From Nocardia yamanashiensis NBRC 100130 (GTDB taxonomy: Bacteria; Actinomycetota; Actinomycetes; Mycobacteriales; Mycobacteriaceae), in contig NZ_BDCD01000008.1 of the NCBI RefSeq assembly GCF_001613325.1, positions 62,001 through 126,000 on the forward strand: a stretch of 64,000 bases of DNA, written 5' to 3'. Of this stretch, positions 1 to 37,799 are shown one piece after another. Each line of letters begins with the position of its first letter. Position 1 is the first letter of the stretch. Both the position numbers and the translations under genes were made by a program. The notes below the pieces were generated by a model. That model saw only the letters and a program-made list of their open reading frames with translations. It was not told the origin of the DNA and did not search any database.

Positions 1-30509
<30,509 letters not shown>

Positions 30510-30519
30510 TCGACGTACT

Positions 30520-30558
30520 CGCCGGTGACTGGCACAGCGTGCCCGTCACCGGCGTTGT
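30520..30558 (+). terminator. Hairpin terminator of the NRPS gene
   Basis: Perfect 10-bp arms CGCCGGTGAC (30520-30529) and GTCACCGGCG (30545-30554) enclose an inner GGCAC/GTGCC stem, with one mismatch between the two stems. The hairpin begins 11 bases after the NRPS stop and is followed by a weak T-rich stretch. Confidence 0.8.
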
Positions 30559-30738
30559 GCTATCCGGGGCAACCGCGCTGACCTGCGTATTCGGTGCTCC
30601 AGGAAGAAGATTCACGGCTACTCGGACCGGTGGTGCCAGGGGGCGCGAAATCGGGTAGCGGACTACTGCCGCTTTTCGGGCGGGGGCTCGCCAGGCTGGA
30701 CGGGCGGGCAGATGCCGGGACCGAGCCACCCGGATCTG

Positions 30739-30761
30739 CCCGCTTTTCGTCGAGAAGCGGG
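30739..30761 (-). terminator. Hairpin just downstream of the SGNH hydrolase gene
   Basis: CCCGCTTTTC (30739-30748) pairs with GAGAAGCGGG (30752-30761), with one G-T wobble. It abuts the stop codon of the minus-strand gene at 30763. There is no clear T run. The rest of the 30559-30738 interval holds nothing I recognise. Confidence 0.45.
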
Positions 30762-30762
30762 G

Positions 30763-31920
30763 TTAATGGGCTCCGGCGAGACCAGGCCGCGGGGTCAGGG
30801 TGAGAGCGGTCAGATCCACCGATGCGGCGATGGCGTCGTGGCCGGCGTCATTGAGATGCATGCCGTCGAAATCGAATTCGGGGCGGATGAAGTCCGGGCG
30901 CTCCGGATCCTCCACCGCCGCGGCGGGATCGAAGACGGCATCGAACACGTCGGTGCCGCGCAGCCACTCGTTCACCTGGCGGCGCACCGGAATTCCCTCG
31001 GCCACATTGAGATTCGGGTAGTAGGCGCCACCGAACGGGCCGATGGTATTGGCGTAGATCGGCAGCCCGGCCGCGTGCGCCAGCCGTGCCAGCTCCGTGT
31101 ACCCGGCGATGAGCTGCTCGGCGGGCGTGGTGGCATCGTCCAGGATCAGGTCGTTGATCCCGAAGTTCACCCACACCGCCGCCACGCCCGGCACTGCGAG
31201 CACATCCCGCTCGAACCGCGCCAGCCCGCGCTCGCCGATCTGATCGGTCACCAGCCGGTTCCCGCCGATGCCCTGATTCACCGCCCAGCCCAACGGCAGT
31301 CGCGCGTTCAGCCGATCCACCGACCGCCGGTTCGCGCCGTGCGTGGAACCGACGCCCTCGAACCAGGAGTCACCGAACGCGACCAGCACCGGCGTCCCGG
31401 CGTCGGCGAGGACGTCCACGCCGGTCAGCACGAATCGGGAGGTGTGCTCGGCGGCGTCGGGCAGGGCGATCGCACCCGTCCGGTCGCCCGCCGCGATCCA
31501 GCTGGTTTCCACCGGGATGTGCGCGAAAGCGGTGTCGCCCGTGGCCGCCGGGAAGTACAGGCTGACAACCACATCCGTGCCCGCGGTCACCGGCAGCTCG
31601 ACCGGATCGCTGATCGCGTCCCCGTGCGCCGGAATCCGCAGCTCGGCCGCGCCGTCGAACAGCAGTGCCGCATCCGTCTCCGCCACGATCGCATTGCCGC
31701 TGTCGCGCACCGCGATCCGCGCCGACCCGATCACCAGTTCGTGCTCGGAGTACCGGTTGGTCAACCGCACCCGCACCGCCGACCCACCCCCGGCCAGATG
31801 CGCCACCTGCCGCACCGTCTCCCTGTCGAATCCACGCGGCGCGGCCAGTCGAATCCGCTCCGCCGGATTCACAAGCGGCGCCCGGAACCCGGCCACCCAC
31901 TGCCGCTGCGCCTCGCTCAT
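30763..31920 (-). CDS. SGNH/GDSL-family hydrolase
   Basis: The 385-residue protein has an N-terminal beta-rich domain of about 160 residues followed by an SGNH hydrolase domain. Block I is GDSWFEG (nucleophile Ser), block II has GIGGNR, block III has NFGIND, and block V is DGMHLND with the catalytic Asp and His. The family cleaves ester bonds in lipids or sugars; the substrate here is unknown. No signal peptide is visible, so a cytosolic enzyme is likely. The start at 31920 is supported by GGAGG five bases upstream. The gene is divergent from a MarR regulator, which may control it. Confidence 0.9.
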   Translation of the reverse strand: MSEAQRQWVAGFRAPLVNPAERIRLAAPRGFDRETVRQVAHLAGGGSAVRVRLTNRYSEHELVIGSARIAVRDSGNAIVAETDAALLFDGAAELRIPAHGDAISDPVELPVTAGTDVVVSLYFPAATGDTAFAHIPVETSWIAAGDRTGAIALPDAAEHTSRFVLTGVDVLADAGTPVLVAFGDSWFEGVGSTHGANRRSVDRLNARLPLGWAVNQGIGGNRLVTDQIGERGLARFERDVLAVPGVAAVWVNFGINDLILDDATTPAEQLIAGYTELARLAHAAGLPIYANTIGPFGGAYYPNLNVAEGIPVRRQVNEWLRGTDVFDAVFDPAAAVEDPERPDFIRPEFDFDGMHLNDAGHDAIAASVDLTALTLTPRPGLAGAH

Positions 31921-31954
31921 CGGAACCTCCATTAGTTGCTGTGCGGAATATTGC

Positions 31955-31980
31955 GTTGTCAACAATCTACAAGAATTGTT
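31955..31980. promoter_or_regulatory. Probable MarR operator between SGNH hydrolase and marR
   Basis: The short divergent intergenic region contains AACAAT (31961-31966) and ATTGTT (31975-31980) as inverted arms with an 8-base spacer. The perfect palindrome GTTGTCAAC (31955-31963) overlaps it. A second GTCAAC copy follows at about 31986. The region is AT-rich against the local background, as expected for an operator/promoter. Confidence 0.55.
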
Positions 31981-32028
31981 CCGCGTGTCAACTATCCGCA
32001 CTGAAAGTTCATGGTTTACGCTGGTCAG

Positions 32029-32502
32029 GTGGACACCAAACAGCTCTTCGACGACCCTCGCCTGACCGCGGTAGGCCTCCTCTACGAGGCACACGACGGC
32101 ATCCTCGCCAGAATCGAGTCCACCTGGAAAGGCAACGGACTCTCCGGCCTCGACCTGAACGCCCTCATGCGCCTGACCCGTTCTCCCGGCCGCAAACTCC
32201 GTATGACCGACCTGGCGAACCAGACCAACCTCTCCACCAGCGGCGTCACCCGCCTGGTGGATCGCCTGGAACGCAACGGTTTCGTACGCCGCGAACCCGA
32301 CCCCGCCGACCGCCGCAGCTCCTATGCCGTCCTCACCGCCGCCGGCGCCACCCGCGTAGCGCGCGTCCTCCCCGCCTACCTGGACGGCGTGGACAAATGG
32401 TTCACCAGCCTGCTCACCCCCGCCCAGCTCGCGGACCTGGTGGCCAGCCTCCGCATCATCCGCGACGCCACCCATCCCGAAGCCGCGCAGGTAACGCAAT
32501 AG
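32029..32502 (+). CDS. MarR-family winged-helix transcriptional regulator
   Basis: The 157-residue protein has the MarR fold. Helical dimerisation regions lie at both ends, and a central winged helix contains MTDLANQTNLSTSGVTRLVD followed by the wing DPADRRSSYAVLT. I chose the GTG at 32029, which gives MDTKQLFDD; the in-frame ATG at 32011 would add six residues, and neither has a strong ribosome-binding site. The gene lies 36 bases before a RidA-family gene and is divergent from the SGNH hydrolase. It probably represses its own promoter and that of the hydrolase. A damaged partial copy lies at 32962-33099. Confidence 0.88.
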   Translation: MDTKQLFDDPRLTAVGLLYEAHDGILARIESTWKGNGLSGLDLNALMRLTRSPGRKLRMTDLANQTNLSTSGVTRLVDRLERNGFVRREPDPADRRSSYAVLTAAGATRVARVLPAYLDGVDKWFTSLLTPAQLADLVASLRIIRDATHPEAAQVTQ

Positions 32503-32537
32503 CCCACCCTGTCGGTCGACCTGCCTACGCTGCCCCC

Positions 32538-32957
32538 ATGAGCCTCGTAACCCACATCAACCCCGAATCCCTACCCGCCAGCCCGGCTTTCAGCCAGGCG
32601 GTCCGGGTGTCGTCGGCCGCCGACACCATCTACGTGGGCGGCCAGAACGGCATCGACGCGTCGGGCCAACTGGTGGGCCCGACCCTCAAAGAACAATCCC
32701 GCCAAGCCCTCACCAACGTCCGAGCCTGCCTCCTGGCAGCCGGCGCCGACCTCGAGAACATCGTCAAATGGACCATGTTCGTAGCCGACGGCGAGCCGGT
32801 CCGCGACGGCTACGAGGCCTTCCTCGAGATCTGGGGCGCCCGCACCGCCCCGCCTCCCGCCATCACCGTCCTCACCGTCGCCGCCTTCGCCCGCCCCGGC
32901 GTGCTCTGCGAAATCGAGGCCATCGCAGCGGTTCCCGCTACCTCGCCGCAGGGCTGA
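32538..32957 (+). CDS. RidA/YjgF-family protein
   Basis: The 139-residue protein has the RidA (Rid/YER057c/UK114) fold: YVGGQNGIDASGQLVG near the N-terminus, a central amphipathic helix, and a C-terminal RPGVLCEIEAIAAV strand. RidA enzymes hydrolyse reactive imines and enamines, but subfamilies differ and the activity here is not certain. It probably shares a transcript with the upstream MarR gene. A fragment similar to its first 15 residues is found at 33689. Confidence 0.85.
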   Translation: MSLVTHINPESLPASPAFSQAVRVSSAADTIYVGGQNGIDASGQLVGPTLKEQSRQALTNVRACLLAAGADLENIVKWTMFVADGEPVRDGYEAFLEIWGARTAPPPAITVLTVAAFARPGVLCEIEAIAAVPATSPQG

Positions 32958-32961
32958 ACCG

Positions 32962-33099
32962 GTCACCGACCTGGCGAACCAGACCAAGACAAATGGGTTC
33001 ACCAGTCTGCTCACCCCCGACCAGCTGGAAGACCTGGTGACCAGTCTGCGCATCATCCGCGACGCCACCCACCCCGAAGCCGCCCAGGTGACGAAATAA
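32962..33099 (+). pseudogene. Internally deleted second copy of the MarR gene
   Basis: Immediately after the RidA stop the sequence reads VTDLANQTK, then TNGFTSLLTPDQLEDLVTSL, then RIIRDATHPEAAQVTK and a stop. This joins two segments that lie far apart in the intact MarR gene (bases about 32206-32228 and 32392-32502). About 160 bp, including most of the winged helix, are missing. No start codon or complete fold remains, so it is a relic. Confidence 0.8.
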
Positions 33100-33239
33100 C
33101 CGATATGCCGGCAACCGCGCCGGAGGCCCGGGTCTCGTATCGGCGGGCACCCGTCGAGCTCTCCTCGCGGTGCTGCCGGACGATCGAGTACATTTGCTGC
33201 CGCGCGCTGTGTTCGGCGCGCGTTATCGAATGGGGAGTT

Positions 33240-33641
33240 ATGTTGGTACGAAACGTTTTCCGGGTGGGAGTACTGGCGGCGGCGCTGGTGTCTTCGGGGA
33301 TCTCCGGTGCGGGAACAGGATTCGCCGGCACGGGTAGCGCGTCCGCGCCGCAGCCGCCGACGATCACCCTCATGCCGGCCGGCGTGATCCATGTCGATGC
33401 GCCCGCGGACGGTTCGGCCTGGACATGCAAAGGCATGAGTCTCCTCCCGCTGGTCAATCTGTCGGCCAATGTGGCCAAGCAGCAGGCATCGACCGGCTCC
33501 GCGATGCTGGACTCGGTGCCCTGGCAAGCCTCCGTCGATCTCCATTTCCCGGCCAACTCGACGGTGCTGTGGGAATGCGACAGTGCCGGATCCGGCAAGA
33601 CCACCTACAAATCCGAGGCAGTCCTGCAGACCCTGCCCTGA
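33240..33641 (+). CDS. Small secreted protein of unknown function
   Basis: The 133-residue protein begins MLVRNVFRVGVLAAALVSSG, a signal peptide with likely cleavage after the Ala/Gly-rich stretch ending around residue 35. The mature part is about 98 residues, has two cysteines (WTCKGMS and LWECDSAG) that could form a disulfide, and ends TYKSEAVLQTLP. I do not recognise the family. GGGGAG lies immediately upstream of the ATG. An in-frame upstream extension to 33105 exists but would bury the signal peptide. The gene sits between decayed remnants of a duplicated MarR-RidA unit. Confidence 0.7.
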   Translation: MLVRNVFRVGVLAAALVSSGISGAGTGFAGTGSASAPQPPTITLMPAGVIHVDAPADGSAWTCKGMSLLPLVNLSANVAKQQASTGSAMLDSVPWQASVDLHFPANSTVLWECDSAGSGKTTYKSEAVLQTLP

Positions 33642-33688
33642 CGCGCGGGTAGCGCAGCGGCGTCGGTGCTCCTGCTCAGGCTGCTCGC

Positions 33689-33820
33689 ATGAGCCTTATC
33701 GGTTACATCAATCCTGAATCGTTGCCGAGCAGTTCGACCCGGATCACCCGATGGGATCCGGGTAGTAAGGGAACCATCGGATCCCAGGACCGGCAACCCG
33801 ATGCCGCAGACGAGCCCTAG
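33689..33820 (+). pseudogene. Remnant of a second RidA gene (5' end only)
   Basis: The sequence reads MSLIGYINPESLPSS, against MSLVTHINPESLPAS at the start of the intact RidA gene. After about 15 residues the similarity ends and the frame closes at 33820. It overlaps the end of the DUF397 gene on the other strand by four bases. With the MarR fragment at 32962 it indicates a duplicated MarR-RidA unit that has decayed. Confidence 0.7.
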
Positions 33821-34023
33821 ATATCGAATGCCCCCACGCGAAGGCTGTCTACGAAGACATCCCACGACGCCGCTCGAAACACCAGGATTGGGCTCTCCTC
33901 ACCGAGCTTCGAGTCCCGCACACCCACCGAGCCGCCGGGTAAATGCGCTGTCTCCACGCATTCGCCGCTGCCATGACTCCGAGTGCTCTTGAACCAGTGG
34001 GCTGACGTCAGATCGGTGTTCAC
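33817..34023 (-). CDS. DUF397 domain protein
   Basis: The 68-residue protein contains the DUF397 pattern: W-F-K-S-T-R-S near the N-terminus, CVETAHLPGGSVGVRDSK in the middle, and a C-terminal VFRAASWDVFVDSLRVGAFD. The GTG start overlaps the stop of the upstream XRE gene, so translation is coupled. DUF397 proteins in actinobacteria are usually paired with an XRE/DUF5753 regulator. Some such pairs have been described as regulatory or toxin-antitoxin-like modules. The role here is not established. Confidence 0.88.
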   Translation of the reverse strand: MNTDLTSAHWFKSTRSHGSGECVETAHLPGGSVGVRDSKLGEESPILVFRAASWDVFVDSLRVGAFDI

Positions 34024-34895
34024 TGGGTGTGCTCCTCGGCTATCGACAAAATGAGCTGTCTGCTCGCCTCCGCGTCCAACGCTACCCGGCTGATCTCCGT
34101 GTAGGCATCGCGATAGCGCTTCACTTCGGCTTCCTGTTCCAGATACAGGTCCCCTGCGAAACCCTCCACATAGACGACCGGGGGTTCTTGGATCCCGGTT
34201 GCCGGCAGCTTCGGAAACTCCAGCAGGACAAAGGATCCGACCAGAGAACCAGGATGCGTTCTCGCGTTGAACGGTACGACCCGCACCGAAGCGTCCGGCC
34301 GGCAGCCGATGTCGGCGAGCCGGCGGAGTTGGTCCGCCATCACCGCCGGTCCGCCGACCTCATCTCGCAATACGGTTTCGAACAGCAGTGCCTCGATGGC
34401 GAAACCCGTTTCCTCCAGTCGGTTCTGGCGACGCATCGCAACCGTGATCCGTTTTTCGACCTGTTCGGGCGGCAGGTTCGGCGACTCCAGCCAGATGACC
34501 GCCCGTCGATACTCCGGCGTCTGAAGCAGGCCGGGAACCAGCGTGACCTTCCAAGTGGCAAGCTTGCGTGCGGCGCTCTCCAAACCCATGTAATGGTCGA
34601 ATCCCGAGCGCAATTCGTCCGTGTACGCGCGCCACCAATTCTTCTGGGCAGAGGCGAGCTCCTGGGCCAAACCGATCAATACCCGCCGCTCGTCATCGCT
34701 CAGGCCGTAAGCGTCGGCAAAAGCATTGATCCATAGCTGAGGCACCTTCGACTTCAGCCCGTCTTCCATGCGACCCAGGGTCTGCTGTGAGGTCTCGACG
34801 ATCTGGGCGGCCGCATAGGCGGTCATCCCAGCTCGTCTGCGGTATTGGGCCAACATCCGGCCGAGTGCTCTGCTCACCAGGGTGGAACCAGCCAT
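34020..34895 (-). CDS. XRE-family regulator with DUF5753 domain
   Basis: The 291-residue protein starts with a helix-turn-helix domain (about residues 5-65; RALGRMLAQYRRRAGMTAYA, then VETSQQTLGRMEDG). A DUF5753 domain follows (about residues 95-275), with WKVTLVPGLLQTPEYRRAV and EALLFETVLRDEVGG as recognisable segments. It pairs with the downstream DUF397 gene through a stop/start overlap. It is divergent from three small genes beginning at 35133, and may regulate that region as well as itself. Confidence 0.9.
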   Translation of the reverse strand: MAGSTLVSRALGRMLAQYRRRAGMTAYAAAQIVETSQQTLGRMEDGLKSKVPQLWINAFADAYGLSDDERRVLIGLAQELASAQKNWWRAYTDELRSGFDHYMGLESAARKLATWKVTLVPGLLQTPEYRRAVIWLESPNLPPEQVEKRITVAMRRQNRLEETGFAIEALLFETVLRDEVGGPAVMADQLRRLADIGCRPDASVRVVPFNARTHPGSLVGSFVLLEFPKLPATGIQEPPVVYVEGFAGDLYLEQEAEVKRYRDAYTEISRVALDAEASRQLILSIAEEHTQ

Positions 34896-35132
34896 TGCCT
34901 AGCCTCGCTATCGAACGGGCTGAATTCTGGAAGTATCCGCCCTGAAAGTTTGGCACCTTCACGTTGATTTCGACAAGACGGAACTTCCAAGCCGCTCTTA
35001 CGCGGAGTAGACCGGAAGTTGGCTTCGATAAACGGAATTCGATCAGACAAGCAGCCGAAATGTCCGCTATGTCGCCACTGTCGAATTCCAACTCCGATCA
35101 TCGAACACCAGCAGCCATTGGAGGTTTTCGCG
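34896..35132. promoter_or_regulatory. Divergent promoter region between XRE gene and small-gene operon
   Basis: The 237-base region has no gene. It contains a 9-bp inverted repeat, GGAATTCGA (35034-35042) and TCGAATTCC (35081-35089), with a 38-base spacer. Related GGAAxTT segments lie near 34979 and 35013. The regulator could bind here, but the pattern is only suggestive. Confidence 0.4.
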
Positions 35133-35324
35133 ATGCTCGACCTTCCGCCCGTCAGCCACACCGCCGTCCCGGCAAATACGCTGACGCTCTCACGCGCTCA
35201 CCGAATCATGCAGCAGCACAAGCATTGTCCCGTCTCGGTATGCCCCGCCAAAGCCCAAGCACGCGGTGTCCTGATCGAATCCGGGCGCCTCGTGCCGGCC
35301 GACACCCCTCACGTCGGGAGTTGA
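35133..35324 (+). CDS. Small conserved-type protein with HxxC..C motif
   Basis: The 63-residue protein has GGAGG eight bases upstream of its ATG, which fixes the start despite an open frame further upstream. Its middle reads RAHRIMQQHKHCPVSVCPAK and it ends GRLVPADTPHVGS. The His-x-x-Cys-x4-Cys arrangement recurs in the next gene, so the two are probably paralogues. A metal- or disulfide-binding role is possible but unproven. It heads a three-gene unit divergent from the XRE/DUF397 pair. Confidence 0.65.
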   Translation: MLDLPPVSHTAVPANTLTLSRAHRIMQQHKHCPVSVCPAKAQARGVLIESGRLVPADTPHVGS

Positions 35325-35327
35325 CCG

Positions 35328-35555
35328 ATGGGCGACAATCCGTGCTTCCACCAGATGCCAGACCATCCCGTCTTGAATCTCGCTGTGGCACAACATGCTC
35401 TCGACCGTCACCGCGACTGCCCGGACGACTGCGAAGTCAAGCGCTACTTCACCAAGCTCGTGCCCTACCTGCAGCGCGGCAGCACTACCTGGAATATCTG
35501 GGCGCCCCGCACCGGCGATCACCCAGATCCCGAAACCCGAAGGCGCGAACAATGA
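35328..35555 (+). CDS. Small protein with HxxC..C motif, paralogue of the upstream gene
   Basis: The 75-residue protein contains AQHALDRHRDCPDDCEVKRY, which matches the upstream small protein in the order His, Cys, Cys, Lys. It starts three bases after the upstream stop and its own stop overlaps the start of the next gene (ATGA). The three genes therefore look co-translated. No named function is recognised. Confidence 0.65.
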   Translation: MGDNPCFHQMPDHPVLNLAVAQHALDRHRDCPDDCEVKRYFTKLVPYLQRGSTTWNIWAPRTGDHPDPETRRREQ

Positions 35556-35779
35556 TCGGAGAACTCATCTGCGCAACCTCCGGAGTCCTGGCCGGTCTGC
35601 TGCTAGGCGCAACCATGCCTCCGATGCGCCGCCCCTGCCACGAGGCACGAGCCAACAGCCGACCCGGTCACAGCGTCGCCGAGATTCGCGCGCGAATCGA
35701 AAGAGAGGCCCGCAACCGCGTTCAGCGCGGCCGCAGCATCCCCCACAACGTCGTCCCATTCGCGAGCACGAGTTCCTGA
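35552..35779 (+). CDS. Small membrane-anchored protein
   Basis: The 75-residue protein begins MIGELICATSGVLAGLLLGA, a single hydrophobic segment that looks like a membrane anchor. A basic cytosolic tail follows (IRARIEREARNRVQRGRS). Its ATG overlaps the preceding stop. I do not recognise the family. It is the third gene of the unit divergent from the XRE regulator. Confidence 0.6.
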   Translation: MIGELICATSGVLAGLLLGATMPPMRRPCHEARANSRPGHSVAEIRARIEREARNRVQRGRSIPHNVVPFASTSS

Positions 35780-35855
35780 GTCGTACGGAACCCTCCGTGC
35801 TCCGCGGCTACTCTGAGCGAGCTACTCAATCTCGCGCACCACGCGGCTCCATTGT

Positions 35856-36503
35856 TCATATCCCGCGGTCGAGCATCTCCACCAATCTGGTTGTGAGGTC
35901 GTCGAGTTGGGCTGGTTCGAGGAAACGCAGCGGGCCGTCGACGGCGAGGTAGGCCAGTCCGTGCACGGTGGGCCAGGCGAGAAACTCTGCGCCGGGGCGG
36001 TTTTCGGGTGATAGGAGGCCGGCTTCGACCAGGCCGTCGAGGGATTCGGTGAGCAGTTCGATCGCCGATCGTCCGGTGGGTCCGGCGGCAGCGGGTTCGG
36101 CGACGGCGGAGACATCGTGCTGGGTCGCGAACGCCGTGCGGAACAGGCCGGGTTCCTCGCGGGCGAAGCGGATGTAGCCGATTCCGACGGCGTGGAATCG
36201 GGCTCGTGCGGCGGCGGCCGGATCGCCGGTGCCGGCAATCGCCTCCTGCTCGGCGACCATGGTCGCCGCGAGCCGTGCCAGTGCGTACCGCGCCACGGCC
36301 TGCACCAACGCTTCGCGATCCTTGAAATGGGTGTAGGCGGCGTTCGGGGCGACACTGGCCCGCCGCGCCGCTTCGCGCAGCACGATCGCCTGCGGTCCGC
36401 CGCCCTCCCGCGCCATCGCCACTCCCGCTTCGAGCAGTGCCTCGCGTAACGCGCCGTGCCGGTACGTACTTCGGCGCGCCTGCTGCGCCGCACTCTCGCT
36501 CAT
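35856..36503 (-). CDS. TetR/AcrR-family regulator
   Basis: The 215-residue protein has an N-terminal TetR helix-turn-helix (about residues 17-65; REAARRASVAPNAAYTHFKD). Its C-terminal ligand domain resembles the WHG type (GYIRFAREEPGLFRTAFA). It is divergent from a RibD/DHFR-fold gene and a DoxX gene. The intervening region carries three copies of a 15-bp palindrome starting 31 bases from its ATG. Autorepression plus control of the facing operon is likely. Confidence 0.92.
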   Translation of the reverse strand: MSESAAQQARRSTYRHGALREALLEAGVAMAREGGGPQAIVLREAARRASVAPNAAYTHFKDREALVQAVARYALARLAATMVAEQEAIAGTGDPAAAARARFHAVGIGYIRFAREEPGLFRTAFATQHDVSAVAEPAAAGPTGRSAIELLTESLDGLVEAGLLSPENRPGAEFLAWPTVHGLAYLAVDGPLRFLEPAQLDDLTTRLVEMLDRGI

Positions 36504-36533
36504 GTAGTGCCTCTTCCCTGGTCAAGCCATTTT

Positions 36534-36606
36534 CTGGACGACGTTCAGATTATAACTGGACACCGTCCAGAAAGTCTGTGTATCTTCTCTTCTGTACAGC
36601 GTCCAG
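36534..36606. promoter_or_regulatory. Three TetR operator copies in the divergent promoter
   Basis: CTGGACACCGTCCAG (36556-36570) is a perfect palindrome with 6-bp arms. CTGGACGACGTTCAG (36534-36548) differs by one arm mismatch, and its centre lies 22 bp from the first, about two helical turns. A third copy, CTGTACAGCGTCCAG (36592-36606), also has one arm mismatch and lies 26 bp upstream of the DHFR-fold gene. Confidence 0.75.
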
Positions 36607-36632
36607 ATCGAATTCAACCCACAGGACATCCG

Positions 36633-37205
36633 ATGCGCACCCTGATCAGCTCGGCCTTCATCTCCCTCGACGGTGTCGTCGAAGCGCCCGGTGGCGAGCC
36701 CGGCTACCGCAATTCCGGCTGGACCTTCAAGCACACCGAGTTCATCCCCGACGCCTTCGAGATCAAGGGACGTGAACAGCGGGAAGCGACCGCGATCCTG
36801 ATGGGCCGGGTCAGCTACGAGGCATTCAGCCCGGTCTGGCCGGACATGGCGGAGTTCGCCGACTACAAGTCGATGCCCAAGTACGTCGTCTCCACGACGC
36901 TGGCCGACGAGGATCTGGTCACGAACTGGGGCGAGACCACGATCCTGCGTTCCATCGAGCAGGTCGCCGCCCTCAAGGAGACCAAGGGCGGACCGATCAT
37001 CATCCACGGCAGCGCTGCCCTGAACCAGGACCTGTCCGACGCCGGGCTGATCGACCGCTACCACCTAGTGGTGTTCCCGCTGCTGCTCGGCGCGGGCAAG
37101 CGCATGTTCTCCGCCACCGACAAGGACACCCGGAAGCTCCAGCTCGTCCAATCCCAGGCCTATGCAAACGGCTTGCAGCTCAACATCTTCGACGTCGTGC
37201 ACTGA
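36633..37205 (+). CDS. Dihydrofolate-reductase/RibD C-terminal family protein
   Basis: The 190-residue protein has the RibD C-terminal (DHFR-like) fold: SAFISLDGVVEAPGG at the N-terminus, ATAILMGRVSYEAFSPVWP, GPIIIHGSAALNQDL and LVVFPLLLGAGKRMF. The family binds NAD(P)H, but most stand-alone members have no known substrate. The start at 36633 has AGGA upstream and removes a spurious extension that runs back through the promoter. It is first in an operon with DoxX and is controlled by the divergent TetR regulator if the operator assignment is right. Confidence 0.88.
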   Translation: MRTLISSAFISLDGVVEAPGGEPGYRNSGWTFKHTEFIPDAFEIKGREQREATAILMGRVSYEAFSPVWPDMAEFADYKSMPKYVVSTTLADEDLVTNWGETTILRSIEQVAALKETKGGPIIIHGSAALNQDLSDAGLIDRYHLVVFPLLLGAGKRMFSATDKDTRKLQLVQSQAYANGLQLNIFDVVH

Positions 37206-37258
37206 TTACCTGAAAGCACTGCCAGCCCGGCGCGACCGACCCGACCAAGGAACAAGAA

Positions 37259-37684
37259 ATGACCGCCATCACCGCCCCCGCGACCACCGTCACCGCCCCC
37301 GGCAAGATCCGCCACCGCGTCCTGTGGACCCTGCAGATCGTGCTCGGCCTGTTCTTCATCATCGCCTCCGGCGGGCCCAAGCTCGTCATCCCGCACACGC
37401 TGATGGAAACCAACGCCACCGCCTTCTCGATCCCGTTGGCGCTGCTGGTCTTCATCGGGGTCGCCGAGGTAGCCGGCGGCGTCGGGCTCATGGTGCCCCG
37501 CCTGGCGTCACCCGCCGCAATCGGCTTGGCGATCGTCACCTTCCTGGCCGCCGGCTTCAACCTCTTCCTGACCGGCACCCCTGGACTGGCTCCATTCCCG
37601 CTGGCGCTGACCGCGATCTTCGCCTGGATCGCTTACGAGCGCCGGGATTCGATCACCACACTGCGCACGCCGTTCAATCGATGA
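37259..37684 (+). CDS. DoxX-like membrane protein
   Basis: The 141-residue protein has four hydrophobic segments at about residues 22-44, 55-75, 82-102 and 107-127, with the DoxX-like start LQIVLGLFFIIASGGPKL. An AAGGAACAA stretch precedes the ATG. DoxX proteins are small membrane proteins linked in places to oxidative-stress handling, but the role of this one is unknown. It follows the DHFR-fold gene by 53 bases in the same orientation. Confidence 0.85.
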   Translation: MTAITAPATTVTAPGKIRHRVLWTLQIVLGLFFIIASGGPKLVIPHTLMETNATAFSIPLALLVFIGVAEVAGGVGLMVPRLASPAAIGLAIVTFLAAGFNLFLTGTPGLAPFPLALTAIFAWIAYERRDSITTLRTPFNR

Positions 37685-37699
37685 CCCACGCACGCCCCT

Positions 37700-37732
37700 C
37701 GGCTACCGGCGACACCCAGCCGCCGGTAGCCG
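37700..37732. terminator. Bidirectional hairpin terminator
   Basis: Perfect 11-bp arms CGGCTACCGGC (37700-37710) and GCCGGTAGCCG (37722-37732) flank an 11-base loop. The hairpin sits between the convergent DoxX and DUF4189 genes and can serve both. Confidence 0.75.
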
Positions 37733-37799
37733 CGTAGTGCGTTACCGGGACGGGTCCGGTTGGTCGAGTCCGCCGAAACTGCAAGGGCGGCAAAAAGTT

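Noticed and set aside
30763..32499. A 578-codon reading of the SGNH hydrolase gene running back through the MarR gene
   Set aside because: The extra N-terminal part is antisense to marR and crosses the promoter. GGAGG before 31920 marks the true start.
32571..33545. Minus-strand frame of 324 codons across RidA and the secreted-protein gene
   Set aside because: It is antisense to two genes with recognisable products and has no domain of its own.
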